Shown here in pieces: positions 17,824 through 26,378 of a DNA stretch of 64,000 bases; positions within the stretch are counted from its first letter, which is position 1, and each line of letters starts with the position of its first letter. The DNA lies in NCBI GenBank assembly GCA_965116865.1, contig OZ220727.1, positions 2,604,001 to 2,668,000 on the forward strand. The letters are read 5' to 3'. Made by a program: the position numbers and the translations under genes. The DNA is from Aldehydirespirator sp965116865. GTDB lineage: Bacteria; Actinomycetota; Acidimicrobiia; Acidimicrobiales; Aldehydirespiratoraceae. A model generated the notes under the pieces. It ran no database searches. It had not been told where the DNA came from and saw nothing but the letters and a program-made list of their open reading frames with translations.

Positions 17824-19323
17824 CTATGGCAGTTCGAGCCGTTTTCCAGCTATCTCGGCATCGGTCGAGTCTAGGAGAGCGTTGGTCGCGATGAGGTGGC
17901 CTTCGGTGGCCGCGGTGTCGTTCCAGGGCATCGCTGCGGTCCATCGCCATGCGTGGGTCATGACTCGGAGGTAGGCGGTCAGGTCGCCATCGGTCGTAGA
18001 GGCGCGCCTAAGCCCGGCGAGGTACTCGTTTCGATACACATTGGGTATCACGATGCGAGCGGCGCCGACGGCTGACAGCTCGGCGTTCATCATCACGCGA
18101 GCGACGCGGCCGTTTCCGTCTTCGAACGGGTGAACCTCAGTCATGACGATCATGGCATAGAGTGCGCGCGCTAGGCCCTCTGGCAGTTCCGCGACGCGCT
18201 CGAGCCCCTTGAGGAGCGTGCCCTCGACTAGGTCTGGCGCGACGAACTCGTAGGCACCGACGCGGTTGCTCTGGGTCTTCCAGGCTCCTGGGTGTTTGTC
18301 GGGACGTCCGCGCATGATCTCTTGGTGGCGAGCGATCAAGTGGTCGATGAGTTCGGCGGGTTCGGTGGAGGTGGCTGCGCGGCCGATTGGATCGACGACG
18401 CAGCGGTACGTGCCGAGGATGTCGTGGCCGTCGGCGGGGCGTTCGGCCGGCGGAGTGTTCGTCTCGACGATCCGGCGCGCTTCCTCAACGGTGAAGGTGG
18501 TGCCCTCGATGTAGTTGGAGAAGTAGCTCTCGAAGAAGGGAAGCTCGCCAGGGGGATCACATTCGGGAAGCCACTCAGGAACTCCTGGAGGTGTCAGCTG
18601 CTGGAGGGTATCGACTGCCGCGTTGAAGAGTCGCAGGCGTCGCTCATCCCACGCTTTGCCGACCGTGACGGCTCTGAAGAGCTGGCCGGCACTGGGTCGT
18701 AGCGGCTCTACGCCTGTGAGTTGCTCGAAGAGAGAGTCGATTGCCGCGATGTGCTGGGCGCGTCCCGTCGTTGCGGCCAGATCGCGAGTCTCGACTCGGA
18801 AGCGGTCGGTGCGCTCGGGACCCCAAGCGATGTACTTGCTGGCTATCCAGTCCTCAAGCTCGGTCAGCGAGAGGGTTCGCGAGGGCCGGTCACCTCGGCT
18901 TCGGCTGGGTTCGAGGTTGTCGAGGAGTGCGCGTGCTGGGCTGGACATGTAGAGCCCATGGCTCCAAGGCAGGTCGGACTCGTAGGGGGCTCCTCGTCGG
19001 ATTCTGATTTCGAGACCTGGGAGCTTGATCGATGTGCGACCTGTGTTGGCCGCGACGGTGAGTGTGCCGTCTCGAATCACTCCGTGGGTCGCCGCGGACC
19101 GGTCGACGATGACCGCTCCCGGTAGGTAGTGGTTGCAGAGCTCGGACCAGTTCGCTCTGACGATCTCGGCAGGGTCGGATGTGAGGTCGGCTGTGTAGAG
19201 GCGTGGAGCGATCCGCCGAATGCGATCGTCGCCGACAGCCTTCGACAGCGTGGTGCGTGAGGCGACGTTGTCGAAGAAGATCGTGCGCGGCCCGGTCGGC
19301 CAGCGCTCAGCAGCCGGTGTCAT
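17824..19323 (-). CDS. AbiEi-type winged-helix fused to a class II Fic AMP-transferase
   Basis: 499 aa from ATG at 19323; the frame extends further upstream but that part looks non-coding. Residues 1-200 resemble AbiEi-type regulators (IRRIAPRLYTADLT, then LPGAVIVDRSAATHGV and the LPWSHGLYMSSPARALLDNL pattern). The Fic domain has the signature HPFEDGNGRVARVMMN near residue 400 and an upstream inhibitory helix motif SNYIEG near residue 270 (S/TxxxE/G), as in self-inhibited class II Fic proteins. It is predicted to AMPylate a target once inhibition is relieved. It is divergent from the helicase gene at 19501, sharing a 177-bp promoter region. Confidence 0.8.
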   Translation of the reverse strand: MTPAAERWPTGPRTIFFDNVASRTTLSKAVGDDRIRRIAPRLYTADLTSDPAEIVRANWSELCNHYLPGAVIVDRSAATHGVIRDGTLTVAANTGRTSIKLPGLEIRIRRGAPYESDLPWSHGLYMSSPARALLDNLEPSRSRGDRPSRTLSLTELEDWIASKYIAWGPERTDRFRVETRDLAATTGRAQHIAAIDSLFEQLTGVEPLRPSAGQLFRAVTVGKAWDERRLRLFNAAVDTLQQLTPPGVPEWLPECDPPGELPFFESYFSNYIEGTTFTVEEARRIVETNTPPAERPADGHDILGTYRCVVDPIGRAATSTEPAELIDHLIARHQEIMRGRPDKHPGAWKTQSNRVGAYEFVAPDLVEGTLLKGLERVAELPEGLARALYAMIVMTEVHPFEDGNGRVARVMMNAELSAVGAARIVIPNVYRNEYLAGLRRASTTDGDLTAYLRVMTHAWRWTAAMPWNDTAATEGHLIATNALLDSTDAEIAGKRLELP

Positions 19324-19463
19324 GCCTGAACAATATCGGCCCGAGAGCGTCCGAAGTTGACGTTTTCTCGATTTAGTGATGGGAACTGGTGGTCGAGATG
19401 GGATCGATATGCTGAGATCTGGCCGAGAAGTCTCCTTATCGACCACGGGATGAGCTCACTGAC

Positions 19464-19500
19464 TTGTGAAAACTTATACAAACCTATACTCTAGATTCTC
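19464..19500 (+). promoter_or_regulatory. Candidate promoter giving a nearly leaderless helicase transcript
   Basis: TTGTGA (19464-19469) and TATACT (19485-19490) are spaced 15 bp, slightly short. The GTG start is at 19501, so a start site 6-8 nt after the -10 would leave almost no leader, common in actinobacteria. TATACAAACCTATA inside it is near-palindromic and could bind a regulator. No Shine-Dalgarno sequence is visible. Confidence 0.4.
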
Positions 19501-21561
19501 GTGAGTGACTTCCTGACCATCAGCGAGGCAGCTGACTTCCTCGGCGTCTCGGCAGAGACGCTTAGACGATGGGATCGCAGCGGCAAGCTGGTTGCCACCA
19601 GACGACCTGGCTCGAAGCATCGCTACTACGCCAGGCAGGACTTGGCGGAGTTTCACTTGGACTACGCGCGTTCGGAGGCGTCAGGCGCAGGACGACGAAG
19701 CATCTTCGTCACTGCCCTGGCGAACATCGAAGCCAACAAGCGGTTGCGGGAACCGCAGCGCGAGGCCCATCGCGCCGTTCGGGGGCACTTCGAGCAGTCG
19801 TCGGACCCGGCGATGCTGGTGATCCCAGTCGGGTGCGGGAAGAGCGGACTGATCTCGGTGTTGCCGTTCGGCATCGCTAGCGGGCGGGTGCTCGTCATCG
19901 CCCCGAATCTGACGATCCGAGACGGGCTAGCAGAGGCGCTCGACATCGCGAGTACTGAGTGCTTCTGGGCCAAGACGCGGATCCTTCCCAATTTTCAGCA
20001 CGGCCCGTACATGGCGGTGCTCGACGGCAAGGACGCGAACATTCACGACTGCGCCGATAGCGACTTCGTCGTTACCAACATCCAGCAGCTCGCCAGCTCC
20101 GCGGACCGATGGCTCCCACAGTTTCCGCCCGACTTCTTTGACATGGTTGTCATCGACGAAGGCCACCACGGCGCTGCCGAGAGCTGGCGCAAGGTACTTC
20201 GTCGATTCCCCGAAGCGAAGGTAGTCAGCCTTACGGCGACCCCATTCCGAACCGACCGCCAGGAACTCCCGGGTGAGATCGTCTACCGCTACAGCTTCGC
20301 CAACGCGATGCTGTCTGGCTATATCAAGCCAATTCGCCGTCGCAGCGCCGCACCCTCGGAGTTGTACTTCACGGCCACTGGCGCCCGTCGCTATTCGCTC
20401 CAGGAGGTCCTCGAACTGAGCGAGGAAGCCTGGTTCCGACAGAGCGTCGCGCTCTCACCGGAATGCAATCGACACATCGTCGAAGCCAGCATCGCCGAGT
20501 GCAACTTGATGCGACAACGCACGGGCACGCACCATCAGATCATCGCCTCGGCATGCAGCATCGACCATGCCCGGCAGGTGCGCTCGATCTACAAGGAATG
20601 CGGCTACCACGCTGCCGCAATCTCGTCTGACCTCGATCCGGACGAACAGGAGCGCATCATTCGGCGGCTCCGCGAACACAACCTCGACTGCATCGTCCAG
20701 GTACAGATGTTGGGTGAGGGATTCGATCACCCCGCGCTCAGCGTCGCGGCGATCTTCCGCCCGTATCGCTCGCTTGCCCCGTACATCCAGTTCGTTGGTC
20801 GGATCATGAGGGTCATCCACCAGAACGAGCCCGACCACCCGGACAATCGAGGGGTCATTGTGACCCACGTTGGCCTAAACAACGAGGAACGTTGGAAGGA
20901 TTTCCGCGAGCTTGATCTCGACGACCAAGACCTCGTGGCGAGCTGGACGCAAGCTGAGGATGACGAGAGCACTCCAAGCGACGAGGCCGGAAACGGGGAG
21001 CCACGGCGATTCGATCAGTTGCAGCTCGTGGAGAGTGAGTTCGTCAGCCACTTCCTCGCCGACACCTACCTCGATTTGACCGACGACCGCGTCTTCGACG
21101 GAATCCTCGCCCGAGAAGTCATGCCCGGCGTAACGCTCGGAAGCGTACTAACCGCCGAGGATCAGCGGGAAGCTCTGCGGCAGTCGCTGATCGAGCGACA
21201 ACGCGACCTCGAACCCGTGCCTGACTACTCGCAGATTCCCGTCAGCCCACAGCGACGCCGTCAAGAATCCCGCCGGCGGCTGGCCGAGCGAAGCCAGTCG
21301 GTCGCGGCCCGCGTGCTCAAAGACCTCGGGATTGCCGCACAGGGCCGGGATCTCGCGCGGCTGGCGGGGAAAGGCAACCAGCCGAACCGGCAAGCCGCGA
21401 TCGCCCTGATGCACGAACGGGTGAATGACTTCATCGGCATCGACCCCGGCCGACGGGCAGAGATCACCGGTGACCAGGCGGCTGCTGCCCTCGAACAGCT
21501 CGACGATCTCGGCGATCAACTCGTCACTGAGTACCGGGCGCTCCTCGGTGGTGAAGACTGA
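19501..21561 (+). CDS. MerR-type HTH fused to a superfamily 2 helicase
   Basis: 686 aa starting at GTG. Residues 1-60 form a MerR/excisionase winged helix (TISEAADFLGVSAETLRRWD, then RPGSKHRYYARQDL). A DEAD/DEAH-type helicase follows: motif I region VIPVGCGKSGL, motif II VVIDEGHHG (DEGH), motif III SLTATPFRTDRQE and motif VI PYIQFVGRIMRV. The C-terminal 200 residues are unassigned and helical. The stop overlaps the ATG of the zinc protein gene (ATGA), so the two are coupled. The location in a defence island and the HTH-helicase fusion suggest DNA sensing; the exact function is unknown. Confidence 0.8.
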   Translation: MSDFLTISEAADFLGVSAETLRRWDRSGKLVATRRPGSKHRYYARQDLAEFHLDYARSEASGAGRRSIFVTALANIEANKRLREPQREAHRAVRGHFEQSSDPAMLVIPVGCGKSGLISVLPFGIASGRVLVIAPNLTIRDGLAEALDIASTECFWAKTRILPNFQHGPYMAVLDGKDANIHDCADSDFVVTNIQQLASSADRWLPQFPPDFFDMVVIDEGHHGAAESWRKVLRRFPEAKVVSLTATPFRTDRQELPGEIVYRYSFANAMLSGYIKPIRRRSAAPSELYFTATGARRYSLQEVLELSEEAWFRQSVALSPECNRHIVEASIAECNLMRQRTGTHHQIIASACSIDHARQVRSIYKECGYHAAAISSDLDPDEQERIIRRLREHNLDCIVQVQMLGEGFDHPALSVAAIFRPYRSLAPYIQFVGRIMRVIHQNEPDHPDNRGVIVTHVGLNNEERWKDFRELDLDDQDLVASWTQAEDDESTPSDEAGNGEPRRFDQLQLVESEFVSHFLADTYLDLTDDRVFDGILAREVMPGVTLGSVLTAEDQREALRQSLIERQRDLEPVPDYSQIPVSPQRRRQESRRRLAERSQSVAARVLKDLGIAAQGRDLARLAGKGNQPNRQAAIALMHERVNDFIGIDPGRRAEITGDQAAAALEQLDDLGDQLVTEYRALLGGED

Positions 21562-21803
21562 TGCCGGCCATTCGTAGGATCCTCGGTCACGTGTCTATCG
21601 AGATCGCCAAGGTCAGACGCAAGTGTCACCGCAACCCGAAGAAGCACAAGATCTGCAGAGGTGAAGCTTGCCTCGTAGTACGGGACGGCAACGGGAACGG
21701 CAAGAACTACTGCAGCGACTGCGCCAACCTCTATAGGGTCGCCGCCGAAACCGCCCTCCAGGAACTCGACCCACGACGGTCGGCGGGTCTCGCCCTGCCA
21801 TAG
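21561..21803 (+). CDS. Small zinc-binding partner of the helicase
   Basis: 80 aa, start overlapping the helicase stop. Four cysteines in KCHRNPKKHKICRGEAC and NYCSDCANLY, with a basic stretch between the first two, form a likely zinc site. No known family name comes to mind. Its tight coupling to the helicase implies a shared complex. Its 3' end overlaps, antisense, a remnant gene at 21750-21970, so the last ten or so residues may be recruited from older sequence. Confidence 0.6.
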   Translation: MPAIRRILGHVSIEIAKVRRKCHRNPKKHKICRGEACLVVRDGNGNGKNYCSDCANLYRVAAETALQELDPRRSAGLALP

Positions 21804-21970
21804 ATACATGCGCGCCGACCAAGGCGGACGAAGATTCTCAGGACTCTGGAAGTCACGGATGTCATCAACGGTGCCGAGGCGGTCGGGATCGATGACCTGG
21901 TCGAAGTCGTCGATCCGCTGACCGTTGGCGGTTCGTTGTATGCGTAGATCGTCAGGCTGTCGGCGGTCAC
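21750..21970 (-). pseudogene. N-terminal fragment resembling a DUF6119/TIGR04141 protein
   Basis: From GTG at 21970 (GAAGGG upstream) the frame gives VTADSLTIYAYNEPP, then after one frameshift IDDFDQVIDPDRL and ARMYLWQGETRRPSWVEFLE. The order LTIY, acidic helix, RPSWVEFLEGGF recalls the start of sporadically distributed DUF6119 proteins found in defence islands. The rest of the gene is gone, replaced by the helicase operon. The family call is tentative. Confidence 0.35.
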
Positions 21971-21994
21971 GGCTGGCCCTTCGTTCGTGTGCGT

Positions 21995-22088
21995 GTGCGC
22001 CGTCGCCCGCATCTCAAGGAGATCTACGGCTCCGTCCGCCTTGGCAGATTACAGCAATGGAATTTCCGTCACAAACAGACGTTCGCAA
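21995..22088 (+). repeat. Coding-like sequence, copy 2 (see 4986-5081)
   Basis: It is inverted relative to copy 1. On the plus strand from GTG it encodes VRRRPHLKEIYGS, VRLGRLQQWNFRHKQTFA and a short tail ending RLIHR before a stop. Together with 22089-22225, where I see nothing, it fills the space before the next gene. Confidence 0.5.
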
Positions 22089-22225
22089 GGAACAAGCGGC
22101 TGATACACAGGTGACCAGCAGGGGTCATGCCACACGACGAGCGCGCTTTGGCCCGGCGTCCACGAGCCCGCTGAAGGTCTGCCTGTGTACACCGCTCGCG
22201 AGTGTGTGACGTCGCGGGAGTGCGG

Positions 22226-22501
22226 TCATCTCCACAGGTCGTGGGCATCTAGCATGTCCTTGCGGCCGCACCAGTCGCACGCGATGAGCAGTTCTTCTTC
22301 GGGACCGTCAGGTCCCTCGTGGACAATTCGTCGATCGATCTGCCGCATCGAATGCTGACCACGGGCACATCTCCGTTGATGGCGCCGCTTCAGGCATGCT
22401 CGCTTGAGATGAGGCCAGGTTGTCTTGGCGGCCCATCCGATGAACATCACGAGCAGCGGTGCGACGACAAGCACCAACAGTGAGGGCAGGGTGGCATCCA
22501 T
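22226..22501 (-). CDS. Small single-TM protein with C-terminal CxxC
   Basis: 91 aa. An N-terminal hydrophobic segment (SLLVLVVAPLLVMFIGWAA) is followed by a strongly basic region (LKRACLKRRHQRRCARGQHS) and a C-terminal domain with IACDWCGRKDMLDAH. That suggests a membrane-anchored, cytoplasmic zinc or redox site. No family is recognised. It lies 80 bp downstream of the DUF499 gene on the same strand. Confidence 0.5.
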   Translation of the reverse strand: MDATLPSLLVLVVAPLLVMFIGWAAKTTWPHLKRACLKRRHQRRCARGQHSMRQIDRRIVHEGPDGPEEELLIACDWCGRKDMLDAHDLWR

Positions 22502-22582
22502 CAGGCTTGCCTGCCGGTAGCTCGCATCAGGACGAACGCAGGTGATGCGAGTCGTAAGGCACGAGACGGCGACCTGGCACCG

Positions 22583-25500
22583 TTACTCGAACTCGGAGGA
22601 CTCAGCGCCGAGGCTGCGGGCGTTCTCTGAGACGGTGCGGCGGGTGGAGTCGTTGAAGCCGTCGTCGCTGGTGGCGCGGACTTCTAGGACCAGTTCTACG
22701 TTGTCTCCAAGCTTGCTGCTGACGTGGTCGGCTATCTCGCCTAGCTGTTTGATGCAGCGGACGGGGTCGAGGTTGAACTGGGCGTAGAACTGGGTGGGGT
22801 TGCCCGACTCCGGCTCGGGTGGTTCGACTGGCGCGGTGGCTGGGCCCTCCGGGCCGTCGGTCTTGCCGCGTGGCTCGCCCGGGGCGGTCTCCGGCTGCTC
22901 CTCGCGTGCTGGCGCCCGGTCGGGGTGGACCAGCAGGCCGCTGGGTGCGGGCGGGATGGCGTCGTCGGTGTGCAGTCCTACCCATCGCTCGCCGTCGTGG
23001 GCTTCGGCGTAGGCGAAGGTGTCCTGTTGCCAGGTGATGGTCGTGGCCCGGTTCGCGATTGCGCTGTACAGGACGTCGCGGCTGGCGAGGCGGGGCATGT
23101 AGGGGAATCGGGCGTAGGTTTCCCACAGCTTGTGGACGGCGATGTCGCCGCGTCCGGACCAGAGTTCGCGGCGGTCGAGGTCCATGCGGATGCGTACTCC
23201 GCTGTAGGCGCCGATGAGCTTCTCTTCGCTGCTGAGCTTGTCGCTGGTGCGCTTGGCGAGTTCGTCTGCGGCGGTGACTCTGGTGGTCTGCCATTCGACG
23301 TCGCGCTGGGCGGGTTGTTTGGCGGGGGTGATTGCCAGGGTGAAGGTCTCCGCTATGAGGCTGTCCACCTGTTGGGAGGTCTCGGCCAGCTTGCTGTCGG
23401 CTTGGCGCTGCTGGTGGGCGGTGAGGTTCATGGACTGGTCGCCAACGATGGACTTCCAGGCCAGGTACATGCGGGCCGCGGCCCGCAGCTCGGCTAGACG
23501 GTTGGCGGCCGCGGCCAGGAACACCACCAGGTTGGGGTTGACCCGCGGGCCGGCGTCGCGCTGGGCCAGGATCCGCGCTGCCAGCTCCACCGCCGGGGAG
23601 TTGTCGTCGTTGGGCGAGTGGGTGGCGCCGGGCTCGAGGATCACCAGCCGCACACCGTCGTCGTTGTCGGGTACGTCGCCTGGGCCCTCCGCGAAGACTT
23701 GCACCGCCGCGAAGGCTCCCCTGTTGCGCTGGCTGGCGATGCGGCGTCGCACTTCGTCGTCGGCGTCGCGGTCGTCGTAGTTGGATCCGGCGCGGTCCGC
23801 GGCGATACGGGTGACGTTGGGGATCAGCGAGTACCAGTACTGGGCGCCGTCGACATAGAGGTGCGTGGCCTCACCCGACAGGCGTCTCAGCGCGTCGGCG
23901 AACTGACCGGGGGACTCGCCGGGCTGCGCGCAGCCCAGCACCACCGACTTGAGGTCCACTCCCCGTCTCCCATCGGGGCGCGGCGCCGAGCCCATGTACA
24001 CCGCCCGCGCCGCCCGCCGGGTGGCTGACAGCCGCCCGAAGTGGCTGTTGTTCTGGTCGATACGCAACGGCAGCGAGTTCGCTCCGTCCACATCGGCTTT
24101 GATGACGGGGTCCCAACCGTCCTCGAGATACTTCTTCATCTCGCTGACCAGCAGTCCGTAGTCCATAGGCAGGTTGCCGGGCATGATCAGCAGAGACCGG
24201 TCGTCGCGCTGCCACAGCTGAGAGATGGCGAGCGCCATGAGCCGCAGCACCCCTCGCGTGCGCTGGAACTTGTCGAGCGCGGACCAGTCGTCGAACAGCC
24301 GGTCGAACAGCTCGGGATGGATCGGATAGCACAGCTCCATGCGGCGGCGGTACTCGCCCTCCCCCACCCCGGCCGGGAATCTGTCGCCCTGGTTGCGGTA
24401 CATGTCGCAGAACGCCCGGATCACCCCGTCGCGCACCCTGGCCTTCTCGGCGAGGATCGGGTCGAACAGCCGCCGACGCACGATCTCGAAGGACTCGTCG
24501 GGAGAAGCTGGCTGCCACTGGGCGGCCTTGCGGGCCACCACGTTCTTGAGCTTCTCCAGCGCGGTGCGGCCCTTGGGTCCGCCCACCTCCACATCCGAAG
24601 CCGGGATAGAGATCAACACCACCACATCGGGCACCGCGGCAGCCGCTTCGGTGAGAGCCTGGGCGAAGGTGAACTGGGTGTCGAAGTCTCCCCCGGCGAG
24701 GCGTTCACCCCCCGGCCCGTCGTCGTCGCTGCCGTCGCGCAGTTGGCGGGCGTAGGCCACCCACTCGTCGATGAGCACCACCGCGGGGCCGAACCGCTCG
24801 AACAGCGTGGTGAGCGCGGCGCCGGGGCTGGTGCCGGCCAGGTCGTCGGCCCGCACGATGTCGTAGCCGTCCTTGCCGCCGAGTTGGTAGGCGAGCCGGC
24901 CCCACAAGGTGTGCAACCGGATGCCCCCACCGACGGATTGCGGCGCTGACGGCGAGATCATCTGGCCTACCAGCACAGCCCGATTCACTCTGGCCGGCAA
25001 CGCCAGGTCCTCCTCGGCCAGAACCTCCGACAAGCCCGGGAGTTTGGCCGCATCCCCGCCCGAGGCAAGGTGGTACAGCGCTATCAGCGAGTGGGTCTTG
25101 CCTCCACCGAAGTTGGTCTGCAACTCGATCACCGGATCGCCGCCCGCACCCGACAGACGCCGAGCCGCGCCAGCCAGCAGATCGTGCAAGCCCTGGGTGA
25201 TGTAGGTGCGGGCAAAGAACGCCTGCGGATCCTGGTACTCGGGCTCCGCGCCCCCATCGGCCACCAGCGCGAGGTCAGCCGCGTACTCGGCTTGCTCGAA
25301 GCGCCCCGCGGCGACATCGGCGTGTGGTGCGACGATGTCCCGCCACGGCGTCAACCCCGCGTGGGGAGTGCCCTCGGTCGGCTTCGCTGCGGTGCGGCGG
25401 CGTTCGCTGCGGGACTCCTCGTCGAACATCTGGCGCATCAAGTCCCGGCGCAATCCCCGGATCTGGTCACGCTGGTCGCTGTTGCCGAATGCCTCCAGCA

Positions 25501-25840
25501 CCCGTTCCATCGAGTCGAGAGCCCGCACCGTGTCGTCGCTGGTCAACGACTGCTGATGGGCCCAACGGTTGCGCACATCAGACACCTCGAACACCAGCGA
25601 CCGCACCGAGGGTCCCAACGCATGCCCGAACACCTCGTTCCAGGTGGCCTTGACGCCCTTGAACAAGAACGCGGAATCACCGACCGAAGGCTGACGGTCA
25701 GGATGATGCAGCTTCGAGTTGACCTGCTGCAGCCAGCTCTCGCCGTAGAACCCCCGCCAAGTCGCCTCACACGCCGGACCCAGCCCGTCACGCAACAGGT
25801 CCAGTGCCTTGGCGACCCGCTCGGTGTTGGCCATCACCAT
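22583..25840 (-). CDS. DUF499 ATPase with N-terminal Swt1-like HEPN domain (Hma-like ATPase)
   Basis: 1085 aa from ATG at 25840 (GGAG 9 nt upstream); GTG at 25855 is an alternative. The N-terminal 130 residues resemble a Swt1-type HEPN domain with the Rx4H motif VRNRWAHQQ near residue 92. The DUF499 ATPase core has the Walker A-like NFGGGKTHSLIALYH near 250 and the Walker B-like AVVLIDEWVAYARQL near 345. The Pro/Glu-rich linker near 990 precedes a C-terminal domain. DUF499 proteins accompany DUF1156 methylases and helicases in defence islands (named Hma by PADLOC authors, from memory). It is last in the minus-strand operon. Confidence 0.85.
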   Translation of the reverse strand: MVMANTERVAKALDLLRDGLGPACEATWRGFYGESWLQQVNSKLHHPDRQPSVGDSAFLFKGVKATWNEVFGHALGPSVRSLVFEVSDVRNRWAHQQSLTSDDTVRALDSMERVLEAFGNSDQRDQIRGLRRDLMRQMFDEESRSERRRTAAKPTEGTPHAGLTPWRDIVAPHADVAAGRFEQAEYAADLALVADGGAEPEYQDPQAFFARTYITQGLHDLLAGAARRLSGAGGDPVIELQTNFGGGKTHSLIALYHLASGGDAAKLPGLSEVLAEEDLALPARVNRAVLVGQMISPSAPQSVGGGIRLHTLWGRLAYQLGGKDGYDIVRADDLAGTSPGAALTTLFERFGPAVVLIDEWVAYARQLRDGSDDDGPGGERLAGGDFDTQFTFAQALTEAAAAVPDVVVLISIPASDVEVGGPKGRTALEKLKNVVARKAAQWQPASPDESFEIVRRRLFDPILAEKARVRDGVIRAFCDMYRNQGDRFPAGVGEGEYRRRMELCYPIHPELFDRLFDDWSALDKFQRTRGVLRLMALAISQLWQRDDRSLLIMPGNLPMDYGLLVSEMKKYLEDGWDPVIKADVDGANSLPLRIDQNNSHFGRLSATRRAARAVYMGSAPRPDGRRGVDLKSVVLGCAQPGESPGQFADALRRLSGEATHLYVDGAQYWYSLIPNVTRIAADRAGSNYDDRDADDEVRRRIASQRNRGAFAAVQVFAEGPGDVPDNDDGVRLVILEPGATHSPNDDNSPAVELAARILAQRDAGPRVNPNLVVFLAAAANRLAELRAAARMYLAWKSIVGDQSMNLTAHQQRQADSKLAETSQQVDSLIAETFTLAITPAKQPAQRDVEWQTTRVTAADELAKRTSDKLSSEEKLIGAYSGVRIRMDLDRRELWSGRGDIAVHKLWETYARFPYMPRLASRDVLYSAIANRATTITWQQDTFAYAEAHDGERWVGLHTDDAIPPAPSGLLVHPDRAPAREEQPETAPGEPRGKTDGPEGPATAPVEPPEPESGNPTQFYAQFNLDPVRCIKQLGEIADHVSSKLGDNVELVLEVRATSDDGFNDSTRRTVSENARSLGAESSEFE

Positions 25841-25961
25841 CGGAGTCGGCTCCACTGACTGTTGGAGGAAGCATGGACGGCTTCAGGCACGGCCCCAACG
25901 ATGCCACGACACTGCGACAAATGCGATGCGCAGCGCGCCAGCGCTCCCAGTCCTCGATCCT

Positions 25962-26375
25962 CTACCAACGGACGGTCGGGTGAACGAGGCCGAAGCCCAA
26001 TCGCTGGCTCATCGGCTCGAAGTGCTTCAGATTGTTGGTGATGGTCGGCAACTCGTGCGCCAGAGCGGTCGCGGCGATCCACATGTCGTTCTCGCCCACT
26101 TGTTCGCGGAAAGCCTTCTTGATTTCGCCGTATCGGTGGGCGACATCGTACGTTCCGGGGATCGTCGTGTAGCGCCTGAGAATCTTCTCCATCTCCAAGA
26201 TCCTCTGCTCGCCCCAGCCCCGATTCGCTGCACCGAAGTACATCTCGCCGACGGTGGCGAATGAGATCGCCAGCAATTTGCCCTCGACCAGGGGTAGGAA
26301 GGCTTGGGCTTTGGGTCGCTTCCACGCAATGTACGAGAGCACATCGGTGTCCACGAGCAACCCGTTGGCGGCCAC
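25962..26375 (-). CDS. PIN-domain nuclease (VapC-like)
   Basis: 137 aa. Acidic residues for metal binding are in place: LLVDTDVLSYIAWKRPKAQA at the start, GEMYFGAANRG in the middle and ENDMWIAATALAHELPTITN near the end. This is the standard VapC layout for an RNase toxin. It starts 3 bp after the stop of the 306-aa gene, which occupies the usual antitoxin position but is much larger than a VapB. Both lie between the methylase and DUF499 genes and are probably co-transcribed with them. Confidence 0.85.
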   Translation of the reverse strand: MAANGLLVDTDVLSYIAWKRPKAQAFLPLVEGKLLAISFATVGEMYFGAANRGWGEQRILEMEKILRRYTTIPGTYDVAHRYGEIKKAFREQVGENDMWIAATALAHELPTITNNLKHFEPMSQRLGFGLVHPTVRW

Positions 26376-26378
26376 AGG

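Noticed and set aside
22600..25860. Long plus-strand open frames opposite the DUF499 gene
   Set aside because: They are GC-bias shadows: low-complexity Arg/Gly/Val-rich translations with no domains, whereas the minus strand has clear motifs.
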